64,000 bases of DNA from contig JAGAKZ010000016.1 in NCBI GenBank assembly GCA_017848115.1, positions 20,026-84,025 of the forward strand, written 5' to 3'. The notes under the pieces are model-generated. The model made no database searches, was not told the origin of the DNA, and was given only the letters and a program-made list of their open reading frames with translations. Of the stretch, positions 10,133-20,056 are shown piece after piece (positions within the stretch are counted from its first letter, which is position 1; the number at the start of each line of letters is the position of its first letter). This stretch comes from Oscillospiraceae bacterium (GTDB lineage: Bacteria > Bacillota > Clostridia > Oscillospirales > Ruminococcaceae). The position numbers and the translations under genes were made by a program.

Positions 10133-10751
10133 AGTATTTCCTCAGAAAACTCATACGATGTATATCGGACGGACCGTTTTCGTCAAGCATCTGATAATGA
10201 AGCTTAGTGCCATATCCCTTGTGTTTTTCAAACTTGTACTCAGGATACTCCAAAGCCATCTGAGCCATATATCTGTCTCTTGCTACCTTGGCAAGAATAG
10301 AAGCGGCTGCTATACTGGCTGACACTGCATCACCTTTTATCACTGCTCTTGTGGTGATATTTTCTATAACAGGAGCTTTATTTCCGTCGGCTATTACAAG
10401 CGACGGAGTTTTTCCCAGGCCTTCAACTGCCCTTTTCATTGCAAGCATCGCAGCTTCCAGTATATTTATGCTCTCTATTTCTTCAACAGATGCTCTGGCT
10501 ATACAGTAGGCTGTGGCTTTTTCTATTATTTCATCGTAAAGTTTATCGCGTTTTTTTTCTGTAAGTTTCTTACTGTCATTTATGCCTTCTATTCTTACAG
10601 ATTCATCAAAAATGACCGCCGCTGCAAAGACATCACCTGCAAGAGGTCCTCTGCCTGCTTCGTCAACACCGCATAAAAATCCGCCTGAAAGCTCATTTCT
10701 TACAGCGTCATCATATTCATAAAGTTCTGAAAGCATCTTTTTATCAGCCAT
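10107..10751 (-). CDS. rnhB: ribonuclease HII
   Basis: Removes ribonucleotides from RNA-DNA hybrids and misincorporated ribonucleotides. It carries the diagnostic [14 protein letters not shown] motif with the acidic catalytic residues, the IADGNKAP aspartate, and the [11 protein letters not shown] region. The ATG at 10751 (MADKKM) is chosen because AAGGAG lies seven bases before it. ATG 10757 is only one base from that site and upstream starts lie deep in rbgA. It overlaps rbgA by 8 bp, so translation is likely coupled. Confidence 0.94.
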   Translation of the reverse strand: MADKKMLSELYEYDDAVRNELSGGFLCGVDEAGRGPLAGDVFAAAVIFDESVRIEGINDSKKLTEKKRDKLYDEIIEKATAYCIARASVEEIESINILEAAMLAMKRAVEGLGKTPSLVIADGNKAPVIENITTRAVIKGDAVSASIAAASILAKVARDRYMAQMALEYPEYKFEKHKGYGTKLHYQMLDENGPSDIHRMSFLRKYYDKKRSGE

Positions 10752-11643
10752 CTTCATTCTCCTTGATATCCTTAGATGAAACAGGGCTTTCAAGAGAAAT
10801 ATTTCCTATCTTTCCTGCACGAAACTCATCAAGCAACATTATCGCTGCACGTTCTGTATTCACTTCGCCACCGGAAATCAGCATTCCTCTTTTTCTTCCG
10901 AGCAGTGTAAGAAGATCTTTTCCCGGAAGTCCGTTGGTTTCCATCTTGTATCTTGAAAGCAGGAGTGATGGATAATTATCTGCAAGATACTCAAGAAGCA
11001 TCATTGCAAGAGTTTCTATATCAAGTATATCATCTTTTATAGCACCTGTAAAAGCAAGTTTGTGTGCAACAGTCTGATCGTCAAACTTAGGCCACAAAAC
11101 TCCCGGCATATCAAGCATTTCTATATGATTTCCGAGCTTTACCCATTGTTTTGTTCTTGTAACGCCCGGTCTGTCTTCAACTTTGGCTTTCTTACTTCCT
11201 GACATACGGTTTATAAACGACGATTTTCCGACGTTTGGTATACCGACTACCATTACTCTTGTAGGTCTGCCGACCATACCTTTTTCACGTCGTGTCTTTA
11301 TAAGCTCGCCCAGAAGTTCTTCTTCGAGGGCTTTTTCAAAAACCTTTAATCCTTTTCCGGTTTTACAATCCATAGACACAGCCACTATACCCTGTTTTCT
11401 GAAATATGATATCCATTTATCAGTAACATTGCTGTCAGCCATATCCCTCTTGTTGAGAATAAGGAGTCTTGGTTTTCCCTTTGTCATTCTGCCCATTTCG
11501 GGGTTCTGACTGCTCAGAGGAATTCGTGCGTCTATTATTTCAACAACAGCATCTACAAGAGGAAGATTTTCTTTTATACTTCTTCTCGTTTTTGCCATAT
11601 GTCCCGGAAACCATTGTATTGATTTTATTTCTGTATCTGACAT
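10744..11643 (-). CDS. rbgA: ribosome biogenesis GTPase RbgA/YlqF
   Basis: Circularly permuted GTPase that acts late in 50S assembly. The order G4-G1-G3 is seen: LNKRDMAD (about 58-65), GIPNVGKSS (about 132-140), DMPGVLWP (about 176). The N-terminal [11 protein letters not shown] signature is present and the length of 299 is normal. It lies between lepB and rnhB, a standard clostridial arrangement. Confidence 0.95.
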   Translation of the reverse strand: MSDTEIKSIQWFPGHMAKTRRSIKENLPLVDAVVEIIDARIPLSSQNPEMGRMTKGKPRLLILNKRDMADSNVTDKWISYFRKQGIVAVSMDCKTGKGLKVFEKALEEELLGELIKTRREKGMVGRPTRVMVVGIPNVGKSSFINRMSGSKKAKVEDRPGVTRTKQWVKLGNHIEMLDMPGVLWPKFDDQTVAHKLAFTGAIKDDILDIETLAMMLLEYLADNYPSLLLSRYKMETNGLPGKDLLTLLGRKRGMLISGGEVNTERAAIMLLDEFRAGKIGNISLESPVSSKDIKENEDG

Positions 11644-11670
11644 ATAAAATTTCCTATTCTAAATATTTTA

Positions 11671-12369
11671 TCAGAAAAAAGCAAACTCACTAAACGGAGA
11701 ATATCTTAATAAAACTCTTCCGAAAATATCTTCCTCTGATACAAATCCTACATCCTTGAAACGACTGTCTGTAGACTGATGTCTGTTATCACCCATAACA
11801 AATATACAGTTTTCCGGAACTTTTACCGGATACTCATTTGCAGCTATGAACGGACTTGAACCAATTGACGTAGCTGATGAAACAAAGTAATCTGCCGTAA
11901 GTTTTTCGCCTTCAACGTATATCTGTTCATCTAACATCTCACCATCTACATATACACAACCGTCTTTTATATCAATTTCCTGTCCTTCTGTAGCTATAAC
12001 TCTCTTTACAAGAGGACCCAGTACATCATTATCAACAATAACTATATCGCCGTTATCGGGCAAATACACCTTACTGTAAATAACCTTATCCTTATCCTTA
12101 AGCGTAGGAAGCATTGACCGACCATCAACTATAGCCTGATCAAATACATATGCACGAATCAAAAGAAATATCAGGAGAAAGGTTATCACTGTTTCTATGA
12201 CATCAGTAACATCATTAAAAAAGTCTTTTTTCTTTTTTTCCAAAACAGCGTTTTCATCTTTATTATTTTCAGAAGTCACTTCACTAACTTCATTATTTTC
12301 AGTCTCATTATTTTCATTTGCAGTATTTTCTGCTGTGTTGTTCTCTATTTCATTATTTTTATCATTCAT
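11671..12369 (-). CDS. lepB: signal peptidase I, copy 1
   Basis: Membrane serine peptidase that cleaves signal peptides of secreted proteins. 232 residues: an Asn/Glu-rich cytoplasmic tail (1-45), one membrane segment (about 58-76), nucleophile S85 in DGRSMLPTL, general base K122 in LVKRVIA, and box E GDNRHQSTDSR. It is directly downstream of a second signal peptidase with the same plan but clearly different sequence. The Shine-Dalgarno is weak, suggesting coupling to the upstream copy. Confidence 0.93.
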   Translation of the reverse strand: MNDKNNEIENNTAENTANENNETENNEVSEVTSENNKDENAVLEKKKKDFFNDVTDVIETVITFLLIFLLIRAYVFDQAIVDGRSMLPTLKDKDKVIYSKVYLPDNGDIVIVDNDVLGPLVKRVIATEGQEIDIKDGCVYVDGEMLDEQIYVEGEKLTADYFVSSATSIGSSPFIAANEYPVKVPENCIFVMGDNRHQSTDSRFKDVGFVSEEDIFGRVLLRYSPFSEFAFF

Positions 12370-12394
12370 TGCTGCACCAACATTTCAAATAAAA

Positions 12395-13045
12395 TTATTT
12401 TATAAATCCAAATTTCGAAAGAGGGTATATTCTCATAACTACTTTACCAACTACCTCTTCTTCGGGAACAAAACCAAGTTCCGAATGCTTACTGTCCTTG
12501 GAACGATTTCTGTTATCACCAAGAACAAAAATACTTCCTTCTGGCACCTCGATCGGATATTCTTCAAAAGCCTGCATATTTTCCGTTGTGAGTGTATTTA
12601 CAAAATGATGTGCTTTAAGCTCCTCGCCTTCAACATAAAGTTGCTCGTCAACAGGCTCGCCATCCACATATACTATACCGTTTTCAAAATCAATATCAAC
12701 AGTCTGACCACCTAAAGCTATCACTCTTTTTACTATAAGTTTATCAAGTGCCGAACTATTGACTATGACTATATCATTTTGCTTTGGTTCATACAAAAGC
12801 GGAGAAATAACAACTCTGTCCTTATCCAGAAGCGTCGGTTCCATCGAAGGTCCGGATACATCAGAAATACGCAATAGATACGTAAATATAAGAAGAACAA
12901 TGAATATCGAAAAAATAACAGACTCAAACATATCTGCTACATCATTGAGAAATTTTTTCATGCTGAATTTTTCTTTTACTTTTTCATTTTCCTCTTTATT
13001 TTTCTCTTCTTCAGATAAATTTCCCTTCATACCTACTGTCCCCAT
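12395..13045 (-). CDS. lepB: signal peptidase I, copy 2
   Basis: 216 residues with a Lys/Glu-rich cytoplasmic tail, one membrane segment (about 41-60), nucleophile S67 in GPSMEPTL, base K106 in IVKRVIAL, and GDNRNRSKDSR near the end. Two starts are possible: ATG 13045 has only a weak site, and ATG 13030 follows GGGGA by eight bases. It is an old tandem duplicate of the downstream copy, with only the motifs conserved. The two may divide substrates; that is inference. Confidence 0.92.
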   Translation of the reverse strand: MGTVGMKGNLSEEEKNKEENEKVKEKFSMKKFLNDVADMFESVIFSIFIVLLIFTYLLRISDVSGPSMEPTLLDKDRVVISPLLYEPKQNDIVIVNSSALDKLIVKRVIALGGQTVDIDFENGIVYVDGEPVDEQLYVEGEELKAHHFVNTLTTENMQAFEEYPIEVPEGSIFVLGDNRNRSKDSKHSELGFVPEEEVVGKVVMRIYPLSKFGFIK

Positions 13046-13092
13046 TCTTTAAAAATTTACTGAGCAATCAAATTTTGATAGCTTAATAGCAA

Positions 13093-13118
13093 AAAAGGGA
13101 CTTAAACGTCCCCTTTTA
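13093..13118 (-). terminator. rplS terminator
   Basis: AAAAGGGGAC / GTCCCTTTTTT hairpin on the minus strand, just after the rplS stop, with a good T tract. Confidence 0.85.
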
Positions 13119-13145
13119 ACTATCGAGCCGCAATAAAAGTTAAGA

Positions 13146-13490
13146 TTATCTGATAGCTTCCTTAACCTTAGCTGCCTTACCAACTCTATCACGGAGATAA
13201 TAAAGCTTAGCTCTGCGAACTTTACCTTTTCTTACTACTTCAACCTTGTCTACAACAGGTGCGTGCATTGGGAATACTCTTTCGATTCCGCAGCCGTGAG
13301 CTACACGTCTTACTGTAAATGTTTCGCTGATACCGCCGTTTTTCTTAGCAATAACTGTACCTTCGAAAATCTGGATACGGTACTTGTCGCCTTCTTTGAT
13401 TCTTACGTGAACCTTAACAGTGTCACCTACTGAAAATGCAGGAAGTTCTGCTTTCATGCTGTCTTTGCTGATTAATTCGAGTGCATTCAT
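13146..13490 (-). CDS. rplS: 50S ribosomal protein L19
   Basis: Large-subunit ribosomal protein located near the interface with 30S. The 114-residue product starts MNALELISK at 13490, with AGGAGG nine bases upstream. Longer readings to 13577 run into the leader and are rejected. [19 protein letters not shown] and the basic C-terminus [12 protein letters not shown] are typical of L19. It is followed by a strong terminator and preceded by a structured leader. Confidence 0.96.
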   Translation of the reverse strand: MNALELISKDSMKAELPAFSVGDTVKVHVRIKEGDKYRIQIFEGTVIAKKNGGISETFTVRRVAHGCGIERVFPMHAPVVDKVEVVRKGKVRRAKLYYLRDRVGKAAKVKEAIR

Positions 13491-13620
13491 TTGTAAATTC
13501 CTCCTAAAATTTTCGAATATTCTTACGCAGCAGGCTTTATACTCTGCGCAGCGGACTACTCGTTTTAATGTCATCAAATGGCATTAACTCTCGTCGCAAT
13601 GCGACGGACTTTAAATGCTA
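13491..13620 (-). promoter_or_regulatory. structured rplS leader (candidate L19 leader)
   Basis: The 130 bases before rplS form three hairpins on the minus strand: CGTCGCATTGCGACG near 13593-13607, an AATGCCATT/GATGACATT stem near 13569-13587, and a GC-rich stem near 13525-13560. Firmicutes commonly carry an L19 leader RNA used for autogenous control. Membership in that Rfam family is inferred from position and structure only. Confidence 0.5.
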
Positions 13621-13732
13621 TATAATCATAACACATTCCAATGATAAATTCAAGCTTTTTTTTAATTTTTCGTGCTATTTTTCTTAAACTTCGTATAAGC
13701 ATTCAGAAATAACTTCAAAAAAGCAACTATAT
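13621..13732. other. intergenic region between mnmA and the rplS leader
   Basis: A short AT-rich stretch. The rplS promoter must lie here or just beyond, but no convincing -35/-10 pair stands out. Confidence 0.4.
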
Positions 13733-14803
13733 TTATACTATTTTACCCCCGCCCACTACAATATCACCGTCATAAAAAACAACTGACTGTCCCGGTGTAA
13801 CAGCTCTCTGAGGGCTTTCAAACACTACTCTTACACGTCCGTCACTAAGAGGATAGATAACAGCCGGTTCATCTTTCTGATTGTAACGTGCTTTGGCTGT
13901 TACTTTCATAGGTTCTGTCGGAAAGTCTGAAGAAATAAAATTTACATCACTTGCTACAAGCTCTGAAGAAAACAGCATATCATTGTCGCCTAAAACAACA
14001 GTATTACTTCCGGCATCTTTACTTATCACAAATGCAGGCTTGCCAAGTGCTATTCCAAGACCTTTTCGCTGTCCGACAGTATAATGTATTATCCCCTTAT
14101 GTCTGCCGAGAATATTTCCGCAGGTGTCTGTAAAATTTCCTTCTTCTATAGTTTCACTGCAGTTTTTATTTATAAACTCGCCGTAACTTCCGTCAGGAAC
14201 AAAACATATATCCTGACTGTCCGGTTTATCTGCATTTTCAAGACCTGCAAGCTGTGCCTGAGCACGAACTTTGGATTTTTCATATGTCGAAAGCGGAAAA
14301 ATAATTTTTGAAAGCTGATACTGTGTGAGATTGTAAAGAACATAAGTCTGATCTTTTGAACGGTCAGCAGGTCTTCTTAAAATGTATCTCTTTTTTTCTT
14401 CATCGTATTCATTAAAGGCATAGTGCCCTGTAGCGATGTAGTCAAATCCCATTTCTTCGGCGATCTCAAGCATCTTTCCGAACTTTATGTGCTTATTACA
14501 TTCTATGCACGGATTCGGGGTTTTACCATCAAGATAACACTGAATAAAATCATTCATTACATATTTTCTGAATTCATCACTAAAGTCAAGTACCATATGT
14601 TCTATCCCAAGTTTACCGGCAACTGCTATAGCATCTTCGGTATCACCCTTGGCTGTTTTCATATCTTTTTCATTTCCGATTATATCACCGGGTGAAAACA
14701 TTTTTATAGTAACCCCGGTAACATCATAACCTTTATCCAGTAAAATCTTTGCTGCCGCAGAGCTGTCAACTCCGCCACTCATTCCAAGCATAACCTTCGG
14801 CAT
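13733..14803 (-). CDS. mnmA: tRNA 2-thiouridylase MnmA, backbone copy
   Basis: Thiolates U34 of Lys, Glu and Gln tRNAs using sulfur passed from a cysteine desulfurase. 356 residues: PP-loop SGGVDSS (9-15), first catalytic Cys in NPCIECNKHIKF, second in DSQDICFVPDG, and C-terminal barrels ending VTPGQSVVFYDG. TAGGAG precedes the ATG. A second, clearly different mnmA of the same length lies in the sulfur island (36624-37694). This copy lacks the CCS element that the other has after residue 45. Confidence 0.94.
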   Translation of the reverse strand: MPKVMLGMSGGVDSSAAAKILLDKGYDVTGVTIKMFSPGDIIGNEKDMKTAKGDTEDAIAVAGKLGIEHMVLDFSDEFRKYVMNDFIQCYLDGKTPNPCIECNKHIKFGKMLEIAEEMGFDYIATGHYAFNEYDEEKKRYILRRPADRSKDQTYVLYNLTQYQLSKIIFPLSTYEKSKVRAQAQLAGLENADKPDSQDICFVPDGSYGEFINKNCSETIEEGNFTDTCGNILGRHKGIIHYTVGQRKGLGIALGKPAFVISKDAGSNTVVLGDNDMLFSSELVASDVNFISSDFPTEPMKVTAKARYNQKDEPAVIYPLSDGRVRVVFESPQRAVTPGQSVVFYDGDIVVGGGKIV

Positions 14804-14816
14804 AAATTTTTTTCTC

Positions 14817-15476
14817 CTAAAAAATCAAATCTGCTTTTTCTATAAGCTCTGAAAATGTTTTAATAGTCATATCAGAAATTTCTTTTAATCTGCTATGGTC
14901 ATCATTTGCAGTATCGTCAAGTACAGCTATCGTATAAAATCCTGCATTTTTAGCAGATTCTATACAATGTACCGAATCATCGATAACTGCTGTATGCTTT
15001 ACTTCACTTCCAAGTTTTTCTGCCACGTTTTTAAAAAACAACGGCGAATCTTTTTTTATTCCTGTTTCGGCACAAGTGTATATAAACTTAAATCTGTCAT
15101 ATATACCATGCCTTTTTAACACTGTATCTGTAAGTGTCCTGTAGTTTGCAGTAGCAACACAATAATTTATTTTTTTATAATCAAGAAACTCCAGAAAATC
15201 TTTTACATATGGTTTTAGTTCTATTGTATTTTCATACTCATCATAAACCAGTTTCTCTATACGCTCTGTTATCTCATCGGGATGCATATTTACTCCGAGT
15301 TTTATAAAATATTCTGCAGCTTCTCTCATGCTCAAACGTTTCATTTTTTCAGAAATCAGCGGGTCAACCGACGGATCTATTCTGTTTTCGATAAGAAATC
15401 TCCTGTCGGCATTTCCCCAGCTTCCCATAGAATCTATCAATGTACCGTCAAGGTCAAAAATAACTCCGTTTATCAT
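14817..15476 (-). CDS. HAD-superfamily phosphatase
   Basis: 219 residues with HAD motif I DLDGTLID (8-15), motif II around CVATANY, and motif III/IV AVIDDSVHCIESAKNAGF. The helical cap lies between motifs I and II, as in the beta-phosphoglucomutase/phosphoglycolate phosphatase group. Substrate unknown. It overlaps the tmcAL stop by 4 bp, so translation is coupled. Confidence 0.85.
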   Translation of the reverse strand: MINGVIFDLDGTLIDSMGSWGNADRRFLIENRIDPSVDPLISEKMKRLSMREAAEYFIKLGVNMHPDEITERIEKLVYDEYENTIELKPYVKDFLEFLDYKKINYCVATANYRTLTDTVLKRHGIYDRFKFIYTCAETGIKKDSPLFFKNVAEKLGSEVKHTAVIDDSVHCIESAKNAGFYTIAVLDDTANDDHSRLKEISDMTIKTFSELIEKADLIF

Positions 15477-16663
15477 ATCGAATTTGTCACGCCTATTTTT
15501 GCCCTGTAATCCATACCTACAGGCTGTACCTTGTTCATAGCGATTGAGAAAATATCGGTGGAAAGCGCTTCAAGTTCAGTAGCACGTCTTGTAACAGCAT
15601 TTATTTCTCCGAGTCTTGCAAGAGAAGTTGAAAGCGGTATTCTTGATTTTCCTTTGGCAATATTAAGAATATCTGTTCCACGTTCATTTACTGCAAGTAT
15701 TCTTGCGTATACAGGAGGCGTTGTAAGGTCGTCCTTGGTTATTCCGAGAAGAGCATTTATAAGGATTCTTCTGATTCTTGACATTGTATAACGCTTGGTC
15801 TTTATCATTTCCATCATCTCTGTTACGGTTGAAGCTGTACGTGCTTCATAAATACGATGTTCAAGACCTTGTCCAACATCAGGAACTTCTCTTATCATAG
15901 CAGGTGTCATCATTCGCATCTTGTACATTATCGCTTTTTCAAGATTTGCAAATGACGCATATCTTCCTTCTCTTACAGCGTCTGAAAGTATTTCGTACAT
16001 AACCTTCGGCACAAGATCTTCATATGCATTTTCTTTAATATTTTCTCTGATAAATGATGCACTGGCAAAATTGCATATTACGCCCGGCTGGTCATGTCCT
16101 GCATTTTTTCTTGTTATAGTAAACGGAGTTATTTTTGAATTCAGATATGATATAGCTTTTATATACTCTATTGCCAGAAGATTGTTAGGCCACTGAAATA
16201 CGTCACCTACCTGTTTTCCGTATTTTCTTTCGGCAAGTGCATGCATGGCACTTGGATATGACACACCGCTGTCGAGCAATGTCTTTAATTCCTGTGACTG
16301 TGAACAAGCCAGACTCGCCTGTACTGCCGACAAGATTTTATTTATATCACCGCTCTCACTTCCAAATGACAATTCATCGACACAACCCATAGAATTGAGA
16401 ATATACATTGCTCCTCGTGCAAATCCTTCTGCTCCTGACAAAGAATATGCAACAGGTAATTCTATAACAAGATCGACACCGCATCTTACAGCAGCTTTTG
16501 CTCGTTCAAATTTATCAATTACAGCTACATCTCCACGCTGAACAAAATTTCCGCTCATAACAGCAACTATATGTGTCGCTCCGTTTTCCCTTGTTTTTTT
16601 GATGTGATAATAATGACCGTTATGAAATGGATTGTATTCGCAGATTATTCCTGAAACCTTCAT
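15473..16663 (-). CDS. tmcAL: tRNA(Met) cytidine acetate ligase TmcAL
   Basis: Uses acetate and ATP to make N4-acetylcytidine at position 34 of elongator tRNA-Met. The 396-residue protein has the YlbM-type nucleotidyltransferase N-terminus GIICEYNPFHNGHYYHI (5-21) and SGNFVQRGDVAVIDKF. AAGGAGG precedes the ATG. It is divergent from acetate kinase, whose substrate it shares; a regulatory link is possible but not shown. Confidence 0.92.
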   Translation of the reverse strand: MKVSGIICEYNPFHNGHYYHIKKTRENGATHIVAVMSGNFVQRGDVAVIDKFERAKAAVRCGVDLVIELPVAYSLSGAEGFARGAMYILNSMGCVDELSFGSESGDINKILSAVQASLACSQSQELKTLLDSGVSYPSAMHALAERKYGKQVGDVFQWPNNLLAIEYIKAISYLNSKITPFTITRKNAGHDQPGVICNFASASFIRENIKENAYEDLVPKVMYEILSDAVREGRYASFANLEKAIMYKMRMMTPAMIREVPDVGQGLEHRIYEARTASTVTEMMEMIKTKRYTMSRIRRILINALLGITKDDLTTPPVYARILAVNERGTDILNIAKGKSRIPLSTSLARLGEINAVTRRATELEALSTDIFSIAMNKVQPVGMDYRAKIGVTNSI

Positions 16664-16748
16664 AGCTAAAGCCTCCTTATTTTATTTATTAAAAGTATTA
16701 AATGGGTTTTGGTTTTTTGTTGAAAAAGCAGATTTTTTTAAAAAGGTC

Positions 16749-16776
16749 TTGCATTTTCTGTATTATGTTATATAAT
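16749..16776 (+). promoter_or_regulatory. promoter of ackA
   Basis: TTGCAT at 16749-16754 and TATAAT at 16771-16776 with a 16-bp spacer. The leader that follows contains a small AAAACAG/CTGTTTT hairpin near 16797-16820, before the GAAAGGA ribosome site. Confidence 0.65.
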
Positions 16777-16864
16777 TAATTAGTAAACTCCGACTGAAAA
16801 ACAGGAATTATTTCTGTTTTCGTCAAGATTTTATCTAATCTATTATCTGAAAGGAAAGAAAAAA

Positions 16865-18061
16865 ATGAATATTCTCGTTATCAACGCCGGAAGTTCATCA
16901 CTCAAGTATCAGCTTATTGATATGAAAGATGAAACTGTAATTGCAAAAGGAAACTGCGACAGAATAGGAATCGGCGGACACATTTCACACAAAACTTCTG
17001 ACAACCGCGTATTTGACGCTGACTGTGACTTCCCTACACATACTGAAGCTTTCCAGAAACTCGTAGAAGTTCTTACTACAGGCGATGCTGCTGTAATTTC
17101 TTCTATGGACGAAATCTCAGCAGTTGGTCACAGAGTCGTACAGGGTGCTGAAATATTCTCAGAAACATGTATAGCAACAGACGAAGTTATCGACAAGATC
17201 GACGAACTTTCCGAACTTGCTCCTGTTCACAACCACCCTCATGCTCTTGCACTCAGAGCTTGTAAATCAGTTATACCTGCAAACGTTAAGCAGGTAGTAG
17301 TATTTGATACAAGTTTCCACCAGACAATGCCTAAGAAAGCATACATGTACGGTGTACCTTACGAATGCTACGAAAAATTCCACGTTCGTAAATACGGTTT
17401 CCACGGCACATCACATCGTTTTGTAACTGCAAAGCTTGCTGAAGCTATGGGCAAAAAACCTGAAGAACTCAAGATAGTTTCATGCCACCTCGGAAACGGC
17501 TCATCAATCACAGCTGTTGACGCAGGCAAGTCTGTTGATACTACTATGGGATTCACACCGCTTGACGGTCTTATCATGGGTACAAGATGCGGTGCTATCG
17601 ACGCTTCTGCTGTAACATTTATCCAGAACAAACTCGGTATGTCACCGGCTGAAACCAGCGATTACCTCAACAAGAAATCAGGTTTCCTCGGAGTATCAGG
17701 AATTTCAAGTGATAACCGTGATATCACAGCGGCTATCGCTGAAGGAAACGAAAGAGCAAAGCTCACTTCAGAAATGCTTACATACCAGATCAAGAAGTAC
17801 ATCGGTTCATTTGCAGCTGCAATGAACGGTCTTGATGCAGTTATCTTTACAGGCGGTATCGGCGAAAATGCTCCTGAAGTACGTCAGGCTGTATGTGACG
17901 ATATGAGCTTCTTCGGAATCGAAGTTGACAAGGATCTCAACAATGTAAGAGGCGAACTCCGCAAGATTTCTTCAGAAAACTCAAAGGTTCAGGTATGGGT
18001 AGTTCCTACAAACGAAGAACTCCTCATCGCTCGTGATACTCTTGCAATGGTACAGGGCTAA
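16865..18061 (+). CDS. ackA: acetate kinase
   Basis: Reversibly converts acetyl phosphate and ADP to acetate and ATP, the last step of fermentative energy conservation. 398 residues with NAGSSSLKYQL (6-16), the GHRVVQGAE motif and the GFHGTSHRF signature. AAAGGA precedes the ATG. No phosphotransacetylase gene is adjacent. Codons are strongly biased, as expected for a highly expressed gene. Confidence 0.97.
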   Translation: MNILVINAGSSSLKYQLIDMKDETVIAKGNCDRIGIGGHISHKTSDNRVFDADCDFPTHTEAFQKLVEVLTTGDAAVISSMDEISAVGHRVVQGAEIFSETCIATDEVIDKIDELSELAPVHNHPHALALRACKSVIPANVKQVVVFDTSFHQTMPKKAYMYGVPYECYEKFHVRKYGFHGTSHRFVTAKLAEAMGKKPEELKIVSCHLGNGSSITAVDAGKSVDTTMGFTPLDGLIMGTRCGAIDASAVTFIQNKLGMSPAETSDYLNKKSGFLGVSGISSDNRDITAAIAEGNERAKLTSEMLTYQIKKYIGSFAAAMNGLDAVIFTGGIGENAPEVRQAVCDDMSFFGIEVDKDLNNVRGELRKISSENSKVQVWVVPTNEELLIARDTLAMVQG

Positions 18062-18175
18062 TAATTTATAATCTATCGAATATTATATCATATCGGATTA
18101 TAAAAAACAATATAAAAATACAATAAAGTCTTGTCAGATTTTTTTACGCTTTTATTGACAGGATCAAAAATAATG

Positions 18176-18217
18176 AACTCCCGAAAATCAGGTATCATTT
18201 TGATTTCGGGAGTTTTA
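18176..18217. terminator. bidirectional terminator between ackA and the AAA/nuclease gene
   Basis: ACTCCCGAAAATCA pairs with TGATTTCGGGAGT (near 18178-18213), followed by T tracts on the plus strand. It lies between two convergent genes. Confidence 0.8.
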
Positions 18218-18218
18218 T

Positions 18219-19895
18219 TTATTTTTTCTTTATTTTACAGACTTTTTCACTACAGAAAGCTACACCGTATTTTATTATATTTTCATATCCGTCATCAATA
18301 AGTTCAGCTTCATAGTTTCTTTCTTCTATCTGCCAGAGTGCCTCATCACATTTTTTATCAAGTTCTTTGTATTTTCCGGCTATTTTTATTTCTATTATTA
18401 CAGCAACGCTTCTTCCCTGATATTCGCATATCACTATATCTGTTCTGCCTTTTCCGTTTTCACGGTTTGATTTTACTGTATATTCATCTGTACCAAGTAA
18501 CAGACCTGCCAGAAATCCATGATAGAAACTTTCATAGTTATCCTGATAACTTATGCACTTGCGTAACCATTTGTTCACTTCTTTTATAAATGTATCTGTA
18601 TCTCCGCTTACAACGGCATTGAAAAGTTCACTTGTACCTGTGTTGCGTATTTTTTCTTTAAACCACTGCATTATTGTATTTTTATAAATACTTCTTACTT
18701 CCCTGTTTGGTATGACCATTTCACAATACTGGATATCTTCATCGATATACATATCTATCTGTTTTAAATAACCTGTAAATAAAAGAAAACTCCAGATATA
18801 GTCGCTGTTGATATCTACGTTACGATAAGTGATATCTTCGTATACCGGTTTTGTAACTGATTTTCCGTTCATGAGTTCCTGCAGGATCGCTTTGGTTTCT
18901 TCGCCTCCTGTAAATATAAGTTCTCTTATTATGTCATTAGAGCTTGTGTTGCTCCAGTAGGGTAAAAGTGTTGCTTTATCTTTTGATATAACAGCTTTTA
19001 CATATTTTAAAACGCTCCACGGATTGTAGATATCTGTTTCTCCGAATTGATATCCGTTGTACCATGCTTTTATTTCTGAAGACTTTTCGGTTATTTTATA
19101 ATGTTTCATGATCTCATCTACTTCCGGTTCTGTAAATCCGAAGTACGATGAAAAACTGTTATTGATAACCGAACATATTTCAAGATTATTGAGTCCGGTA
19201 AATATGCTTTCTTTTGATACTCGCAGACAACCTGTTAATATTCCAAGTTCTAGTGAGTTATTAGTTTTTAAGGCACTTTCAAAAACTGAGCGGATAAGGT
19301 CTGTCATTTCATTATAATATCCTCTGAAATATGCGTTCTCAAGTGGCACATCATATTCGTCTATAAGGATTATTACGTTTTTTTCGTATGCTTTGCAAAG
19401 ACAATCGGAGAGAAATTTTACGCTGTACAGATATAAATCCATATCTGCTGTATCATCACATATGGATTCATATTTTTTCTTATCAGATTCTGATATATTC
19501 TGAGATTTTAATACTTGGCGATGTCTGTCAAATTCATCTGAGATTATTTTTTTAAACAGAGCAAAAGAACTTTCATATGTTGCTTGTTTCATGCTTTTGA
19601 GCGACAGACTTATTACGGGATATTGACCCATATGAGCTTTGTATTTGTCACCGGCCTGTGATATTTTTAAGGCGTTGAAAAGATATGAGTTGTCCTGATC
19701 TGTTTTTTCAAAATAATACTGTATCATGCTCATATTGAGCGTTTTTCCGAATCTGCGAGGGCGGGTGCAGAGAATTACTTTTGAAGTATTGTCTATTATT
19801 TCTTTTAGCATCAGTGTTTTGTCTATATACAAACAGTTGTTTTCTATTATTTCTTTGAAATTTTCACGTCCTATAGGTATTGGCTTAAAGTTCAT
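18219..19895 (-). CDS. AAA-ATPase-like protein with C-terminal PD-(D/E)xK nuclease domain
   Basis: 558 residues of the AAA-ATPase_like/PDDEXK_9 architecture that is expanded in gut Bacteroidota and clostridia. It opens with IPIGRENFKEII, a YIDKT element, and P-loop-like RPRRFGKT (45-52). Walker B is IILIDEYDVPLE. The C-terminus has GRTDIVICEY and VIIEIK, matching a D...ExK site. AAAGGAG precedes the ATG. The function is not established; roles in DNA transactions or defence have been suggested for the family. Confidence 0.85.
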   Translation of the reverse strand: MNFKPIPIGRENFKEIIENNCLYIDKTLMLKEIIDNTSKVILCTRPRRFGKTLNMSMIQYYFEKTDQDNSYLFNALKISQAGDKYKAHMGQYPVISLSLKSMKQATYESSFALFKKIISDEFDRHRQVLKSQNISESDKKKYESICDDTADMDLYLYSVKFLSDCLCKAYEKNVIILIDEYDVPLENAYFRGYYNEMTDLIRSVFESALKTNNSLELGILTGCLRVSKESIFTGLNNLEICSVINNSFSSYFGFTEPEVDEIMKHYKITEKSSEIKAWYNGYQFGETDIYNPWSVLKYVKAVISKDKATLLPYWSNTSSNDIIRELIFTGGEETKAILQELMNGKSVTKPVYEDITYRNVDINSDYIWSFLLFTGYLKQIDMYIDEDIQYCEMVIPNREVRSIYKNTIMQWFKEKIRNTGTSELFNAVVSGDTDTFIKEVNKWLRKCISYQDNYESFYHGFLAGLLLGTDEYTVKSNRENGKGRTDIVICEYQGRSVAVIIEIKIAGKYKELDKKCDEALWQIEERNYEAELIDDGYENIIKYGVAFCSEKVCKIKKK

Positions 19896-20056
19896 ATTGC
19901 AACCGCTCCTTTTGGTTTTGTCTTATTGATATTATACACTATTTTCAGGGAGTTGGCAATAATGAGATTCTGTGTACAATTTATATCAGATACCTTTTAC
20001 AAGTTTCTTCAATAATCATTCTGGCTTCATCATAAAGACTGCATTTGATTTAAATG
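19896..20056. other. intergenic region
   Basis: No ORF, RNA or repeat is recognised between the AAA/nuclease gene and the acetyltransferase remnant. Confidence 0.4.

Noticed and set aside
12197-12715. 172-codon plus-strand ORF over the signal peptidase genes
   Set aside because: It is the complement of the Asn/Glu-rich tail and signal peptidase coding, low complexity, with no supporting start signal.
11671-13045. Tandem signal peptidases as an assembly duplication
   Set aside because: The two genes share only motifs and differ throughout, so they are true diverged copies.
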